The notes: generated from the letters alone by a model not told the origin. A stretch of 64,000 nucleotides of DNA from Mycobacterium sp. E1747 (GCF_001667775.1 NZ_LZJI01000047.1:50076-114075); one strand, 5' to 3'; numbered from the stretch's first letter, positions 1-8,403 are shown. A program made the numbers and translations.

Positions 1-11
1 TGAGGGCTGCG

Positions 12-260
12 ATGACTGTGAAAGAGATGCCGAGGCGCGTCTGGCGCGGGCGGCGTACGGTGGCGCGCGTGCAGCGGGACTTGTGGCTGGCGGAGCTGGC
101 CCTCTGGCCGACCGTGATCCTCTCGACCATTTTGATTTCGGTTGCCGCTTGGGCGTTGTGGCAGCGCAAGTCCCGTCGGCCTGACCACGTAGCGGTGCCG
201 CCCGTCACGGATTCGGCAGTCGCCGGGGTTTCGGGGGGACGGCCTGGCCTCAGCGGCTGA
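12..260 (+). CDS. Small single-pass membrane protein, function unknown
   Basis: Predicted 82-residue protein. A basic N-terminus (residues 1-25) precedes one hydrophobic segment at about residues 32-49, and the tail is Pro/Gly/Val-rich and probably disordered. The start is the ATG at 12, preceded by a purine-rich GAGGG. The window opens on TGA, which may be the stop of an upstream gene, so this could be the last gene of an operon cut by the window edge. Its 3' end overlaps the convergent DUF2784 gene by 11 nt. I recognise no family, and a spurious reading frame cannot be excluded in this GC-rich sequence. Confidence 0.4.
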   Translation: MTVKEMPRRVWRGRRTVARVQRDLWLAELALWPTVILSTILISVAAWALWQRKSRRPDHVAVPPVTDSAVAGVSGGRPGLSG

Positions 261-609
261 CGCGCCGTGCGAACAGGGCCCAGGAGATCGCGGCCCCCAG
301 GAAGGCGAATGCCTGCGCGACGCCGACGCGGCCGGCGGGCACGACTAGACCCACGACATAGCGGTCGACGAACCCGGTGGTGGGCGGGGGATCCATGCCG
401 GCCCGGTGGCGCGCCCACGATTCCGCCGACGTCAACGGGCAGGGCAGCCTGAGCGCGATGACGGCGACGCCCCAGGCCACGGCCGCCCGGTGCAGCACGA
501 TGGTGCGCGGCCAGCGCAACGCGAGGAAGCCGCCGACGGGCACGTAGGCCAAGTAGGCGAGGTGCACGCCAACGGTAACGACGACAGCGGCGACATACCC
601 TTTCCGCAC
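250..609 (-). CDS. DUF2784 family small membrane protein at the end of the crt operon
   Basis: The 119-residue product fits the DUF2784 family. Hydrophobic segments lie at about residues 5-30, 40-55 and 90-112. A conserved-looking CPLT..E motif follows the second segment and a GFVDRYV motif precedes the last. The start is GTG, 13 nt after the stop of the Rieske gene, so the gene is probably co-transcribed with the carotenoid operon. DUF2784 has no established biochemical role known to me. A part in carotenoid placement or transport is only inferred from position. Confidence 0.7.
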   Translation of the reverse strand: MRKGYVAAVVVTVGVHLAYLAYVPVGGFLALRWPRTIVLHRAAVAWGVAVIALRLPCPLTSAESWARHRAGMDPPPTTGFVDRYVVGLVVPAGRVGVAQAFAFLGAAISWALFARRVSR

Positions 610-622
610 GGCAATGCCCCCG

Positions 623-1633
623 TCAGCCCAGGCCGGCGCGCACCTGGTAGCGGCGCTCGGCGTAAGCGAGGTCGTCGCGCCAGAGCCTGTTGGCGGCGAA
701 GCGCATGAGCGGGGTGATCACTGGGGCGGCCCGCGACGCGCGCGCGAACCCCGGCCGGTCCGAATGCGCGATGCTGGCTTCCAGCACGGCCGTGCGGGGA
801 CGGCCGTCCGAGCCCAATCCGATTGGGGTGGCGTGGGTTTCGACCGTGCTGCCGGTTCCCTCGCCGTCCACGATGCGCATGACGATGGTGCGGGCCTCCG
901 GGCAGCTGAACTCCGCGACGACCGGGACGCCCAGGCGACCCATCCGGAAGGTCACCGCCACCAAGAAGCGATCGACGGTTTCAGTTGGGGTGGTGAGCAC
1001 TTCGAGCCGGGTGAATGAATAGGGGTGAAGCCAGGCGCCGTGCCAGGGATCCAGTCGGTTGGCGATGATGTCGGCGGGCTCGCACACGCCCGCCATGCGG
1101 GCGACGGCGGCCAGGGTGTCACCGGTCGGCCGGGCCGGTAGCACCGGTTCGGCCGACGGCTCCTCGCCGCCGGCCTTGTCGAGCCGCACCCACGCCAAAA
1201 CGCCGTCGTCGTGGCTGGGCAACGGGCTCCAGCCGAATTCGCGCGCCCGGCCGTCCAGGGCCAGTCCGTGCCATCGGCAGATCAGGGTGCCGCCGTGCAC
1301 CGTCCCGGTGGCCAGGTCCGCGCCCAGGTGGGGGCAACTGCGTGGGCCGACGCGGAGCCGGCGTTCGTCGTCGCGCCAGGCGACGATGTCGACCCCTGCG
1401 ACCCGGGCGCCGAAGGGCCGTCCGGACCGCACGTCGGCGCTGCCGGCGAACGCGAACCAGTTCCCGGTCGGCCTACTCTGGGCCCGATTCAGGGCGTCGT
1501 CGATGATGGCGGGCTGCGCCTCGCGGTAGGTCGGGCGCTGGCCGGCCCACGGAGTGCGTGGGATCGCCTGCAAGGGCCAGCTTTTGGGCCGCGGCCCGGG
1601 CCATAGCTGGTGAAGCTGTTCGCGAATATTCAT
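623..1633 (-). CDS. Rieske [2Fe-2S] non-heme iron oxygenase-like protein of the crt operon
   Basis: This 336-residue protein has a complete Rieske centre: C100-x-H102 and C119-x-x-H122, about 17 residues apart. Downstream is D195-x-x-H198-x4-H203, the classical mononuclear iron motif of Rieske oxygenases. A C-terminal acidic stretch (about residue 320, RDDLAYAERR) resembles the place where the third iron ligand usually sits. Both metal sites thus appear present, so it is probably a catalytic oxygenase and not only an electron carrier. The ATG at 1633 overlaps the stop of crtU by 4 nt (ATGA), implying coupled translation. A likely substrate is the carotenoid made by the upstream enzymes. The cyanobacterial synechoxanthin pathway also follows a CrtU-type enzyme with methyl-group oxidation, but the reaction here is inferred. 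Confidence 0.8.
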   Translation of the reverse strand: MNIREQLHQLWPGPRPKSWPLQAIPRTPWAGQRPTYREAQPAIIDDALNRAQSRPTGNWFAFAGSADVRSGRPFGARVAGVDIVAWRDDERRLRVGPRSCPHLGADLATGTVHGGTLICRWHGLALDGRAREFGWSPLPSHDDGVLAWVRLDKAGGEEPSAEPVLPARPTGDTLAAVARMAGVCEPADIIANRLDPWHGAWLHPYSFTRLEVLTTPTETVDRFLVAVTFRMGRLGVPVVAEFSCPEARTIVMRIVDGEGTGSTVETHATPIGLGSDGRPRTAVLEASIAHSDRPGFARASRAAPVITPLMRFAANRLWRDDLAYAERRYQVRAGLG

Positions 1634-3165
1634 CGTTGAGTGGATCCTTCGCGGGTGGCGAGCCATCGCAACAGGGCCGACCGGCCTCGGGTGGGTACGG
1701 TGACCAACGGGTGCCCGGCCAGTCCCCATCTTTTCAGCAAATGGTTCGCGGCGCACCAACCGGTGGTGGCGGCGCGCTCCATGAGTGCGACCGGCAAGTC
1801 GACGCGCACGGCGTCGCCGGCCAACAGCAGGCCCTGCTGGGGGGTGACCACCGCCGGGCGGTCCGCGTAGGAGCCGGGCGCAAACAGCGGGCAATCGCTG
1901 CGATGCAGTATTCGCTCGCAAATAATCTGCGCCGCAGCGGTTTCCGGATACACCCTGCGCAGCTGGCGCAGCGCCGCCGCGCGCGACGGCGGTGCGTCGA
2001 GGGCGTAGGAATGCAGTTCGACGACCGAACCGTGGTGCGCACGCGACCACTCGGCGGCCTCGCGTTCGTAGCGTTCCAACACGCTGATGTTGTCCAGCGG
2101 CTCGTGGCCGGCCGTGCCCAGGAACGCCGGCCGCTGCGCCGTGACGGGACGATCGAGCCACAGCCGATGGACCGCGAACGGCGGCGCGGTCCGCAGCCGC
2201 GCGATCTGTGCGCGCCAGTCGCCGGTGGCCAGGCCGGTCGAGGCCCCGACGACGCGCTGCAGGCCGGCCACGTCGGTGGCCAGCACCACGGCGTCCGCGT
2301 CCAGGTGATCGCCCGAATCCGTCCGCACCCGGAACGGTTGCGTCGACCCGGTCTCGATGCGAGAGACGCTGGTGCCGAGCCGGAATCCCACCCCGCGCGC
2401 CTCGAGGTAGCCGCGCAGCGGTTGCCAGAGGGCGGTGTCGTAGTTGGACGTGGGGACGTCGAAGATCAGGCCTTCGGACGAGCCCAGGAAGTAGATGTGG
2501 AACATGGCCGCCAGCTCGGCCGCGGAAAGCTTCGACGGGTCGGCGAAGAAGCTGCGGGAGAACACCTCAAACGCCAGATGCCTTGCCGCTTCTGGGAATC
2601 GGATGCTTTTGAGGAAAGTCGCGGCATCGAAGTGATCGAGGCGTTCGTAGATTCCGGGCACCGACACCGCGGCCAGCGGCGCGGCGGCGCGAGCGTCGAT
2701 CTGCAGGAAGTCGCGAAGGCGGAAGGTCGGGCTGCGAGCGGCGAAGGCCACCGCGTTCCACGGTGGGGTGCGCGGCAGCCCCCGGAAGGTGTCGCGCCGG
2801 CCCGCACCGTCGATGAGCGGATAGTCGTCGACGGGTGTGAGCATCCGCAGCTGCGGTTCGACGCGGCGGAGCAGGGCGCGCAGGTTGTAGTACTGCCGAA
2901 AGAACGCGTGGAAGCCCCGATTCATCGCAAGCTCGGTGCCGTCTTCGCGCTCGGTCCAGCCGCCCACCCGGCCGCCGAGATATTCCTCGCGCTCGATCAC
3001 GTCGACGGCGACGCCGCGTTCGGCCAGGCCGGTGGCGGCGGCCAGCCCCGCGATGCCACCGCCCACGACGACCGCTCGGGGCGTCAACGGTAGCGCACTG
3101 GCGTCCGGGAAACCGGTTGGCGCGGGCAGTGTTTCGCTTCGGCGATCGGTGGCGAGGGTCGTCAT
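1630..3165 (-). CDS. crtU: CrtU-type carotenoid ring desaturase/methylase (phi-ring synthase), FAD-dependent
   Basis: Predicted to convert beta-ionone ends of beta-carotene into aromatic rings, giving isorenieratene-type pigment. The 511-residue protein begins with an FAD/NAD-binding fold (VVVGGGIAGLAAA, residues 32-44, then E58 and GGRVGG at 64-69). It carries the CrtU hallmark FHAFFRQYYNLR at residues 85-96 and a C-terminal LLLAGDAVR segment typical of amine oxidase/phytoene desaturase-like flavoproteins. The length fits Streptomyces and Brevibacterium CrtU. The ATG at 3165 overlaps the methyltransferase stop by 4 nt, and the gene overlaps the Rieske gene the same way. A carotene isomerase role is less likely given the FHAFFRQYYNLR block. 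Confidence 0.85.
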   Translation of the reverse strand: MTTLATDRRSETLPAPTGFPDASALPLTPRAVVVGGGIAGLAAATGLAERGVAVDVIEREEYLGGRVGGWTEREDGTELAMNRGFHAFFRQYYNLRALLRRVEPQLRMLTPVDDYPLIDGAGRRDTFRGLPRTPPWNAVAFAARSPTFRLRDFLQIDARAAAPLAAVSVPGIYERLDHFDAATFLKSIRFPEAARHLAFEVFSRSFFADPSKLSAAELAAMFHIYFLGSSEGLIFDVPTSNYDTALWQPLRGYLEARGVGFRLGTSVSRIETGSTQPFRVRTDSGDHLDADAVVLATDVAGLQRVVGASTGLATGDWRAQIARLRTAPPFAVHRLWLDRPVTAQRPAFLGTAGHEPLDNISVLERYEREAAEWSRAHHGSVVELHSYALDAPPSRAAALRQLRRVYPETAAAQIICERILHRSDCPLFAPGSYADRPAVVTPQQGLLLAGDAVRVDLPVALMERAATTGWCAANHLLKRWGLAGHPLVTVPTRGRSALLRWLATREGSTQR

Positions 3166-3887
3166 AGCGGCGCGTCCGCCAGGAAGGTGTGCACGATGTT
3201 GGCCTCCCAGCCCGGCATCGTTTCGCTGTGCACGGCGGTGAAACCCGCATCGGCGAGACGGTCCCGGAATCGGGCCGCGCCGTCGAACTCCAGCACGCTG
3301 CGCCACAGGTAGCGGTACAGCGCCGCGTCACGGGTGCGCCACCATCCCGCGGGAATAATGATGCCCCAGCACACGGCGTGCCAAATGCGGGTCGCGGCGG
3401 GGGAGTCGCGCACCGAGTACTCGTGCACCGCGAGCGTGGCACCGGGCCGCAGCATCGTCCGAAGTTTCCGCAGTTGGCCGTCCCGGTCGGCGAGGTTGCG
3501 GACGAGGTAGGCGGCCAAGATTCCGTCGAACGGCCCGGTGATCCCGTGCTCGACCAGCTGCTCGACCGGGGTGTGCACGAACCGCACCGACGGGGGCCAG
3601 TTTTTCGCGACCGCCGCGTCGAGCATGCCCCGCGACGCGTCGACGGCGACGATCTCGGCCTCCGGGGCGACGGCCAGCAGTGCGGCCGTCGACGCGCCGG
3701 TGCCGCACCCGGCGTCCAGCAGCCGTAAGCCCTTGCCGCGGTGGCGTATCCGCATGCGGCGGGCGGACAGCAGCAGTTGCTGGTGATACCCCGGGCTGGC
3801 ACCCACCAGGCGGTCGTAGGCTGTCGCCCCGGCGTCGAAGGCGGCCGATAGTTCGCCTGGCGTCGGGCCGGCCTCACCGACGCGCAC
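3162..3887 (-). CDS. crtT: CrtT-like SAM-dependent methyltransferase
   Basis: The 241-residue protein is a class I methyltransferase. Motif I is LLDAGCGTG at residues 56-64, an acidic residue follows the second strand (VAVDAS), and an LVRNLAD stretch corresponds to motif II. Its place between the lycopene cyclase and crtU matches crtT of the Streptomyces griseus isorenieratene cluster, whose precise role is not established as far as I know. A UbiE/MenG-like quinone methyltransferase is an alternative on sequence alone. The start is the GTG at 3887, overlapping crtYd by 14 nt; an internal start is possible. The stop overlaps crtU by 4 nt. Confidence 0.75.
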   Translation of the reverse strand: MRVGEAGPTPGELSAAFDAGATAYDRLVGASPGYHQQLLLSARRMRIRHRGKGLRLLDAGCGTGASTAALLAVAPEAEIVAVDASRGMLDAAVAKNWPPSVRFVHTPVEQLVEHGITGPFDGILAAYLVRNLADRDGQLRKLRTMLRPGATLAVHEYSVRDSPAATRIWHAVCWGIIIPAGWWRTRDAALYRYLWRSVLEFDGAARFRDRLADAGFTAVHSETMPGWEANIVHTFLADAPL

Positions 3888-4185
3888 GTTGGCGTTCCCA
3901 ACCCAGCAGCACCGCGGTGGCCAGTGCGAAGCCGAACAAGAAATCCTCGACCGGGATGTCGAACGGGAACCGCAGTCCGGTGATGTGGTGAGGGTCGTAG
4001 CTGACGATGGGAGAGCTGAGCTTGGTCAGCCACCCGTCAACCGGAACCTGGAACCCGAGAATGATCAGCATCGACAACCAGTAGGCCGGTCGCCGGAAGA
4101 GGCCGGTGCGCAGGACCGCCAATTCCAGTGTGCAGACTGCGAATACCGACGCCACGGCCGGAACGGTATACCCCAGGCCGCTCAC
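3874..4185 (-). CDS. crtYd: Lycopene beta-cyclase subunit CrtYd (heterodimeric type)
   Basis: The 103-residue membrane protein has three hydrophobic segments and the lycopene-cyclase-domain signature FDIPVEDFLFGF near residues 74-85, with paired acidic residues in the PxE(D/E)xLF context. It acts with CrtYc as a heterodimeric cyclase converting lycopene to beta-carotene; the two-subunit arrangement is typical of actinobacteria. The start is GTG at 4185, sharing GTGA with the crtYc stop, so translation is coupled and equimolar subunits are expected. Confidence 0.87.
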   Translation of the reverse strand: MSGLGYTVPAVASVFAVCTLELAVLRTGLFRRPAYWLSMLIILGFQVPVDGWLTKLSSPIVSYDPHHITGLRFPFDIPVEDFLFGFALATAVLLGWERQRARR

Positions 4186-4505
4186 CGCCGGTTGACCCTG
4201 TCCAGGATCGTGCTCACGGCGTTGTAGGTCAGCAACGCGCAAATCGGAATGACAACGAAGAACAGCACCTCCTCGATCGGCACCCGGAACGGGATGTCCA
4301 CGCCGGTGATGTACGCGCCGTTGTACGTCCACACGTGTGCCGCGATGGCGATCTCGTCCCAGAGCAGAAACGCCACGGCCACCGGGAAGACGGCCTTCAC
4401 CAGTCGCCGCCACTGCCGGTAGACGCCGGGACCGATGAACTCCAGGGGCGCGGTGATCCCCAGGCAGGCGGCCAGGACCAGAAGATATTGCCAGCGATCG
4501 GTCAT
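4182..4505 (-). CDS. crtYc: Lycopene beta-cyclase subunit CrtYc (heterodimeric type)
   Basis: The 107-residue protein has hydrophobic segments at about residues 6-25, 38-56 and 76-96. The cyclase motif FRVPIEEVLFF (residues 73-83) is the counterpart of FDIPVEDFLFG in CrtYd. It pairs with CrtYd to close the psi ends of lycopene into beta rings in the membrane. The ATG at 4505 overlaps the crtB stop by 4 nt. Confidence 0.88.
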   Translation of the reverse strand: MTDRWQYLLVLAACLGITAPLEFIGPGVYRQWRRLVKAVFPVAVAFLLWDEIAIAAHVWTYNGAYITGVDIPFRVPIEEVLFFVVIPICALLTYNAVSTILDRVNRR

Positions 4506-5458
4506 GCGGCCCCCGGGGCATCGGTAACGCCGGGCGAAGTATTGCGCGCCCGCCACGACCGTATCAGCCCGATGCCGGCGACCTGCAGTCGTCGAGCTCG
4601 GCCGACCGTGGCCCGGTGATTGAACACCGCGAAGTCGCTCTCTTCGATGCGGTCCAGGATTTCGGAGTACAGCGCCGCCGCGGCCGCGACGCACGGTTGC
4701 GAGCGCGGGCTCAGCATGGCGATGCCGGTGGCTGCGAACCGGTAAGTCTCGCGGGTGATCTCGTGCTGGGCGGCCAGCGCCTCGCGCACCCGTGGGTCGG
4801 TGCGGCGATTGCGGTGACACCACGTCAGCAGCTCGCGATCCACACCGTGTGCGGCGAGTTCGTCGGCCGGGAGGTAGACCCGCTGCCGCAACAGGTCTTC
4901 ATCGACGTCGCGCAGGAAGTTGGTGAGCTGAAACGCCCTGCCCAGCGCCGCGGCGTAGGGCGCGGTCTCCTGTACCGGCGCCACGGTGCCCAACACCGGA
5001 AGCACCTGCAAGCCAATGGCTTCGGCGGATCCGCGCATGTAAAGATTGAGCGCCTTGCGGTCCGGATAGTCGGTGACCGTCAGATCCATCCGCATCGACG
5101 CCAGGAAGTCGTCGAACAGTTGGGCGCCGATGCGGTACCGACGGGCGGTATGGGTGACCGCGGCGAGCACGGGATCATCGAGATGGTGTCCGCCGCAGAA
5201 GAATTCGTCGGCCAGTTGCTGCAGCCGCGCGCCGCGTACGTCGGTGCTCAGGCTGGGGTCGAGGTCGTCGAGGATGTCGTCGGCGTAGCGCGCGAAACCG
5301 TACAGGGCGTGCACCGGCGGACGTTGGTCGGGTGCCAGCAGGCGGGTGGCCAAGAAGAAGGTTCGGCCGTGCGCGGCATTGAGTTCGCGGCAGCGCCGAT
5401 ACCCCTCGCGCAGGCGCGGATCGTCGATTCCGGCCGCGTCCAGTTCGCTGCGAATCAT
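4502..5458 (-). CDS. crtB: Phytoene synthase
   Basis: Condenses two geranylgeranyl diphosphates into 15-cis-phytoene, the committed carotenoid step. The 318-residue protein has the squalene/phytoene synthase fold with both aspartate-rich Mg2+/diphosphate sites: YADDILDD at about residues 58-65 and LTNFLRDVDED at about 179-189. A YMRGSAE segment (about 141-147) also matches the family. The ATG overlaps the stop of crtI by 4 nt and the gene overlaps crtYc by 4 nt, so this is a tightly packed operon. Confidence 0.95.
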   Translation of the reverse strand: MIRSELDAAGIDDPRLREGYRRCRELNAAHGRTFFLATRLLAPDQRPPVHALYGFARYADDILDDLDPSLSTDVRGARLQQLADEFFCGGHHLDDPVLAAVTHTARRYRIGAQLFDDFLASMRMDLTVTDYPDRKALNLYMRGSAEAIGLQVLPVLGTVAPVQETAPYAAALGRAFQLTNFLRDVDEDLLRQRVYLPADELAAHGVDRELLTWCHRNRRTDPRVREALAAQHEITRETYRFAATGIAMLSPRSQPCVAAAAALYSEILDRIEESDFAVFNHRATVGRARRLQVAGIGLIRSWRARNTSPGVTDAPGAA

Positions 5459-6987
5459 GTCAGCCCGGCCCTCATGTCGTGGTGCGTCGTCATCCGGTTG
5501 GCCCCGCCGGCGCTGGGGCCGGTGATGCGGTCGGCGGCGAGGCGACCCGAGATCAGCGTGGTGGGGACACCGACGCCGGGCACCGTTGACGACCCGGCGA
5601 GCACCGCGTTTTCGACGCCGCGCAGCATATTGGCCGGCCGGAACGGCCCCGTCTGCCCGAAGGTGTGGGCCAGCGCGAAGGGGCTGCCCGCGGCCATGCC
5701 TTGGCGCGCCCAGTCGGCGGGCGTGACGGCGTCCAATACCGTTGCGTCCCCGGGCAACCCGGGCAACAGCCGCTCCGCGACCTGGTCGATGAGGTTGTCG
5801 ACGTAGCGCGCGCCGACGGTGTCCCAGTCGATGGTCCCGCGATCCAGATTCGGCGCCGGGGCGAGCACATACAGCAGGTCGTTCCCGTCCGGTGCCAGGG
5901 TCGGGTCGCTGGCGGTGGGGCGGGTGACCAGCAGCGAGGGATCCTGCATCAGGCGGCCATCGCGGATGATGTCGGTGAAGGTCTGATCCCAGGAATCACC
6001 GAACAGGATCGTGTGATGAGCCACGCCGGAAGCGACGCGGCGGCACCCCAGGTGGGCCACGACCGCCGACGGCGCCGGGCGCAGCCGCACGGGGCGCCGC
6101 GGTGTGCGGCCCAACAGTTCGTAGGTCTGCGGCAGTTCGGTGGTCAGCACCACCGCGTCACACGTGATGGGGTCCAGGCGATCGGTTAGCACCGCCCTGA
6201 CCCGTCCAGCGGCGCGGTCGAGCCCGGTGACGGTGGCGTCGTAACGGAATTCGACCCCCGCGTCGGCGGCGGCCGCAGCCAGCGCGTCGGGGAGGGCGCG
6301 AACGCCGCCGCGCGGGAAGAACACGCCCGCGACGGTGTCCATGTAGGCGATGACGGCGTACACGGCCAGGGCGTTCCGCGGCGCCACGCCAGCGTAGAGG
6401 GATTGGAACGTGAAGACCCGTTGCAGCCGAGCGTCGCTGATATGCCGCTTGACGACACGGTCCCACTTGCGGAAGCCGCCGATCACGGCCAGGCGCGCCA
6501 ACTGCGGCGTGAGCAACGACAGCGGGGAATCGAAGTTGGCGGCGATGAACCCGTCGAATTCGATCCTGTACAACCGCTGCAGCCATTTGCGCAGCCGCCG
6601 GTAGCCCGCTGCCTGCCCGAATCCAGCGAACTCCTCAATGGCTGTCGTCATCCGGTCCGGGTCGGTGTGCACGTCGAGCGCGCTGCCGTCGGCGAACACC
6701 GCCCGGTAGGCCGGGTCGAGAGGGAGCAAATCCAGCCGGTCCGACCGGCTCTGGCCCGCGGCCGCGAAAGTCTCGTCGATGATGTCCGGCATCGTCAGCA
6801 CCGTCGGCCCGGTGTCGATGCGGTAGCCGTCGATGTCGAGGCGGCCCGCGCGTCCGCCCGGCCAGGGGTGGCGCTCGACCACCGTGACCTTGCGCCCGCG
6901 GCCGGCCAGGTGCAGCGCGGCGGACAGGCCGGCCAGGCCCGCGCCGATCACCACCACGCGCTCGCTGCGTCCCTCGATGGTCCGCAT
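5455..6987 (-). CDS. crtI: Phytoene desaturase (phytoene to lycopene)
   Basis: The 510-residue bacterial CrtI-type flavoprotein has an N-terminal dinucleotide fold (VVVIGAGLAGLSAA, about residues 11-24) followed by GGRAG and the DTGPTVLTMP stretch characteristic of CrtI. The C-terminal segment (GVGVPTTLISGRLAADRI) matches the bacterial-type phytoene dehydrogenase signature. It introduces the double bonds that turn phytoene into lycopene. The ATG at 6987 lies 27 nt after crtE and the stop overlaps crtB by 4 nt. Confidence 0.95.
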   Translation of the reverse strand: MRTIEGRSERVVVIGAGLAGLSAALHLAGRGRKVTVVERHPWPGGRAGRLDIDGYRIDTGPTVLTMPDIIDETFAAAGQSRSDRLDLLPLDPAYRAVFADGSALDVHTDPDRMTTAIEEFAGFGQAAGYRRLRKWLQRLYRIEFDGFIAANFDSPLSLLTPQLARLAVIGGFRKWDRVVKRHISDARLQRVFTFQSLYAGVAPRNALAVYAVIAYMDTVAGVFFPRGGVRALPDALAAAAADAGVEFRYDATVTGLDRAAGRVRAVLTDRLDPITCDAVVLTTELPQTYELLGRTPRRPVRLRPAPSAVVAHLGCRRVASGVAHHTILFGDSWDQTFTDIIRDGRLMQDPSLLVTRPTASDPTLAPDGNDLLYVLAPAPNLDRGTIDWDTVGARYVDNLIDQVAERLLPGLPGDATVLDAVTPADWARQGMAAGSPFALAHTFGQTGPFRPANMLRGVENAVLAGSSTVPGVGVPTTLISGRLAADRITGPSAGGANRMTTHHDMRAGLT

Positions 6988-7014
6988 GTCAGCATTCTCC
7001 CAAATTTGTGCCGC

Positions 7015-8136
7015 TCATTCGGCGCGATCCGTGCAGGCGGCGGCCATTTCGTCCAGCGCGGCGCGAACGGGGTCGTTGATCGAGGTGCCGTCGAGGTGTT
7101 CGCGGGCGGACGCGACCCGGTCGGCGATCATCTGCTCGATCATCTGGACCGCCCCGGTCGCCACGATCAGCGCTTTGCATCGGTCGAGCGCGTCGTCGTC
7201 AAGGAAATGGCCGTTCATCAATTCGGTCAGTTCGGCCCGGGTGGGCGGATCGGCCAGCTGGTGAGCGGCCACCACGACGCTGGTTGCCTTGCGTTCCAAC
7301 AGGTCTCCTGCAGCCGGCTTCCCGGTGATCGCCGGCGAGCCGAAGACGCCGAGCACGTCGTCACGAAGCTGGAAGGCCTCTCCGATGGCGGCCCCGTAGC
7401 GGCCGAGCTGGGTCAGCGCCCGATCGTCGCAATCAGCCATCGTCGCGCCGATCTCCAACGGTCGCCGCACCGTGTAGTTGCCCGACTTGCGTCGCGCCAC
7501 GTCCAGCACGGCCTCCAGGGAGGGCATGCGCCGGACATCGCTCGTCAGGTCGGCGAACTGACCCACCGCCAGCTCGGTGCGCATCGTGTCGTAGCGGGGC
7601 CACGCCCGCTGCAGCCGCCGGGCGCCGACACCGCTTTCCCGCAGCATCTGCTCCGACCAGATCAGGCAGAGGTCACCCAGCAGGATGGCGGCCGATTCAC
7701 CGAACCGCTCTGACGAGCCGGATAACCCACGTTCGCGGTGCCATTGGGCGAATTGCAGGTGTGCCGACGGGCGGCCTCGCCGTTGCGCCGAACCGTCCAT
7801 CACGTCGTCCTGCAGCAGCGCGAACACGTGCAGCAACTCGAAACTGGCCGCCGCCCGCAGCGCGGCCTCGCCGGGCGCGCCACCGCAGAGCCACCCCAAA
7901 TACACGAACGTCGACCGCAGGCACTTGCCCCCGGAGGCGAACGCCAACAGGATGTCGCCAGCGGCGTCGACGCGGGTGTCGTCCAACTGGGAGCGCCGGG
8001 GTTCGACGAAGGCGCCGAGAAGGTCGAGAACGCCGTGCCGCACGCTCGAGCGCCACTCGTCGAAGGGGGCGGTGCCGGGCCAGTCCGCGGCAGCCGCCGG
8101 CGACTCCGTGGCGGGTGTCAACGACAAAGCACCCAT
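7015..8136 (-). CDS. crtE: Geranylgeranyl diphosphate synthase (polyprenyl synthetase)
   Basis: First gene of the carotenoid operon; makes the C20 precursor GGPP from IPP and allylic diphosphates. The first aspartate-rich motif is DDVMD at residues 110-114 and the second is DDVLG at 259-263, a shortened second motif often seen in actinobacterial family members. I chose the ATG at 8136 (373 aa), which has a strong GGAGGG about 14 nt upstream; a GTG three codons earlier is a possible alternative. The 5' region is shared with the divergent marR gene and carries two palindromic operators. Confidence 0.9.
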   Translation of the reverse strand: MGALSLTPATESPAAAADWPGTAPFDEWRSSVRHGVLDLLGAFVEPRRSQLDDTRVDAAGDILLAFASGGKCLRSTFVYLGWLCGGAPGEAALRAAASFELLHVFALLQDDVMDGSAQRRGRPSAHLQFAQWHRERGLSGSSERFGESAAILLGDLCLIWSEQMLRESGVGARRLQRAWPRYDTMRTELAVGQFADLTSDVRRMPSLEAVLDVARRKSGNYTVRRPLEIGATMADCDDRALTQLGRYGAAIGEAFQLRDDVLGVFGSPAITGKPAAGDLLERKATSVVVAAHQLADPPTRAELTELMNGHFLDDDALDRCKALIVATGAVQMIEQMIADRVASAREHLDGTSINDPVRAALDEMAAACTDRAE

Positions 8137-8296
8137 CTTCGCCACACACTCCCTCCTGGACGGCTTGGCATTCCCGGGCTGAGACGGCTCAAACACACGC
8201 GGTCACACCGCTGCTCGGAGGCGAAGCCCGGCCATCAAGCCGTCGAGTTCCCGCTCCGCTCAGGCCGTCTCAACCCCGGACGATCTGCCCATCATG

Positions 8297-8327
8297 TTCA
8301 ATAACTTAAACATTAACTTACTGAAAT
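8297..8327. promoter_or_regulatory. Palindromic operator, copy 1 (crtE side)
   Basis: A 31-nt element whose first 29 nt form an imperfect palindrome of the pattern TTCA-N5-TTAA-N3-TTAA-N5-TGAA (11 of 14 base pairs symmetric). It is repeated 107 bp away with 25 of 31 identities. It lies about 160 nt upstream of the crtE start and next to a TGAT-like -10 on the minus strand. The size suits a MarR dimer, and the adjacent MarR protein is the obvious ligand. Confidence 0.7.
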
Positions 8328-8403
8328 TCCTATCGGTTCGCCAGTCGCAACTAACACCGCCGGGGTACTCGGGCTCGCGGCCGCGGTCGACACCGAGGGT
8401 CAT

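Noticed and set aside
2567..4033. Long open frame overlapping crtT and crtU in another phase
   Set aside because: Composition is typical of a shadow frame (Arg, Pro and Ser rich) with no recognisable motif, while the real genes carry clear signatures.
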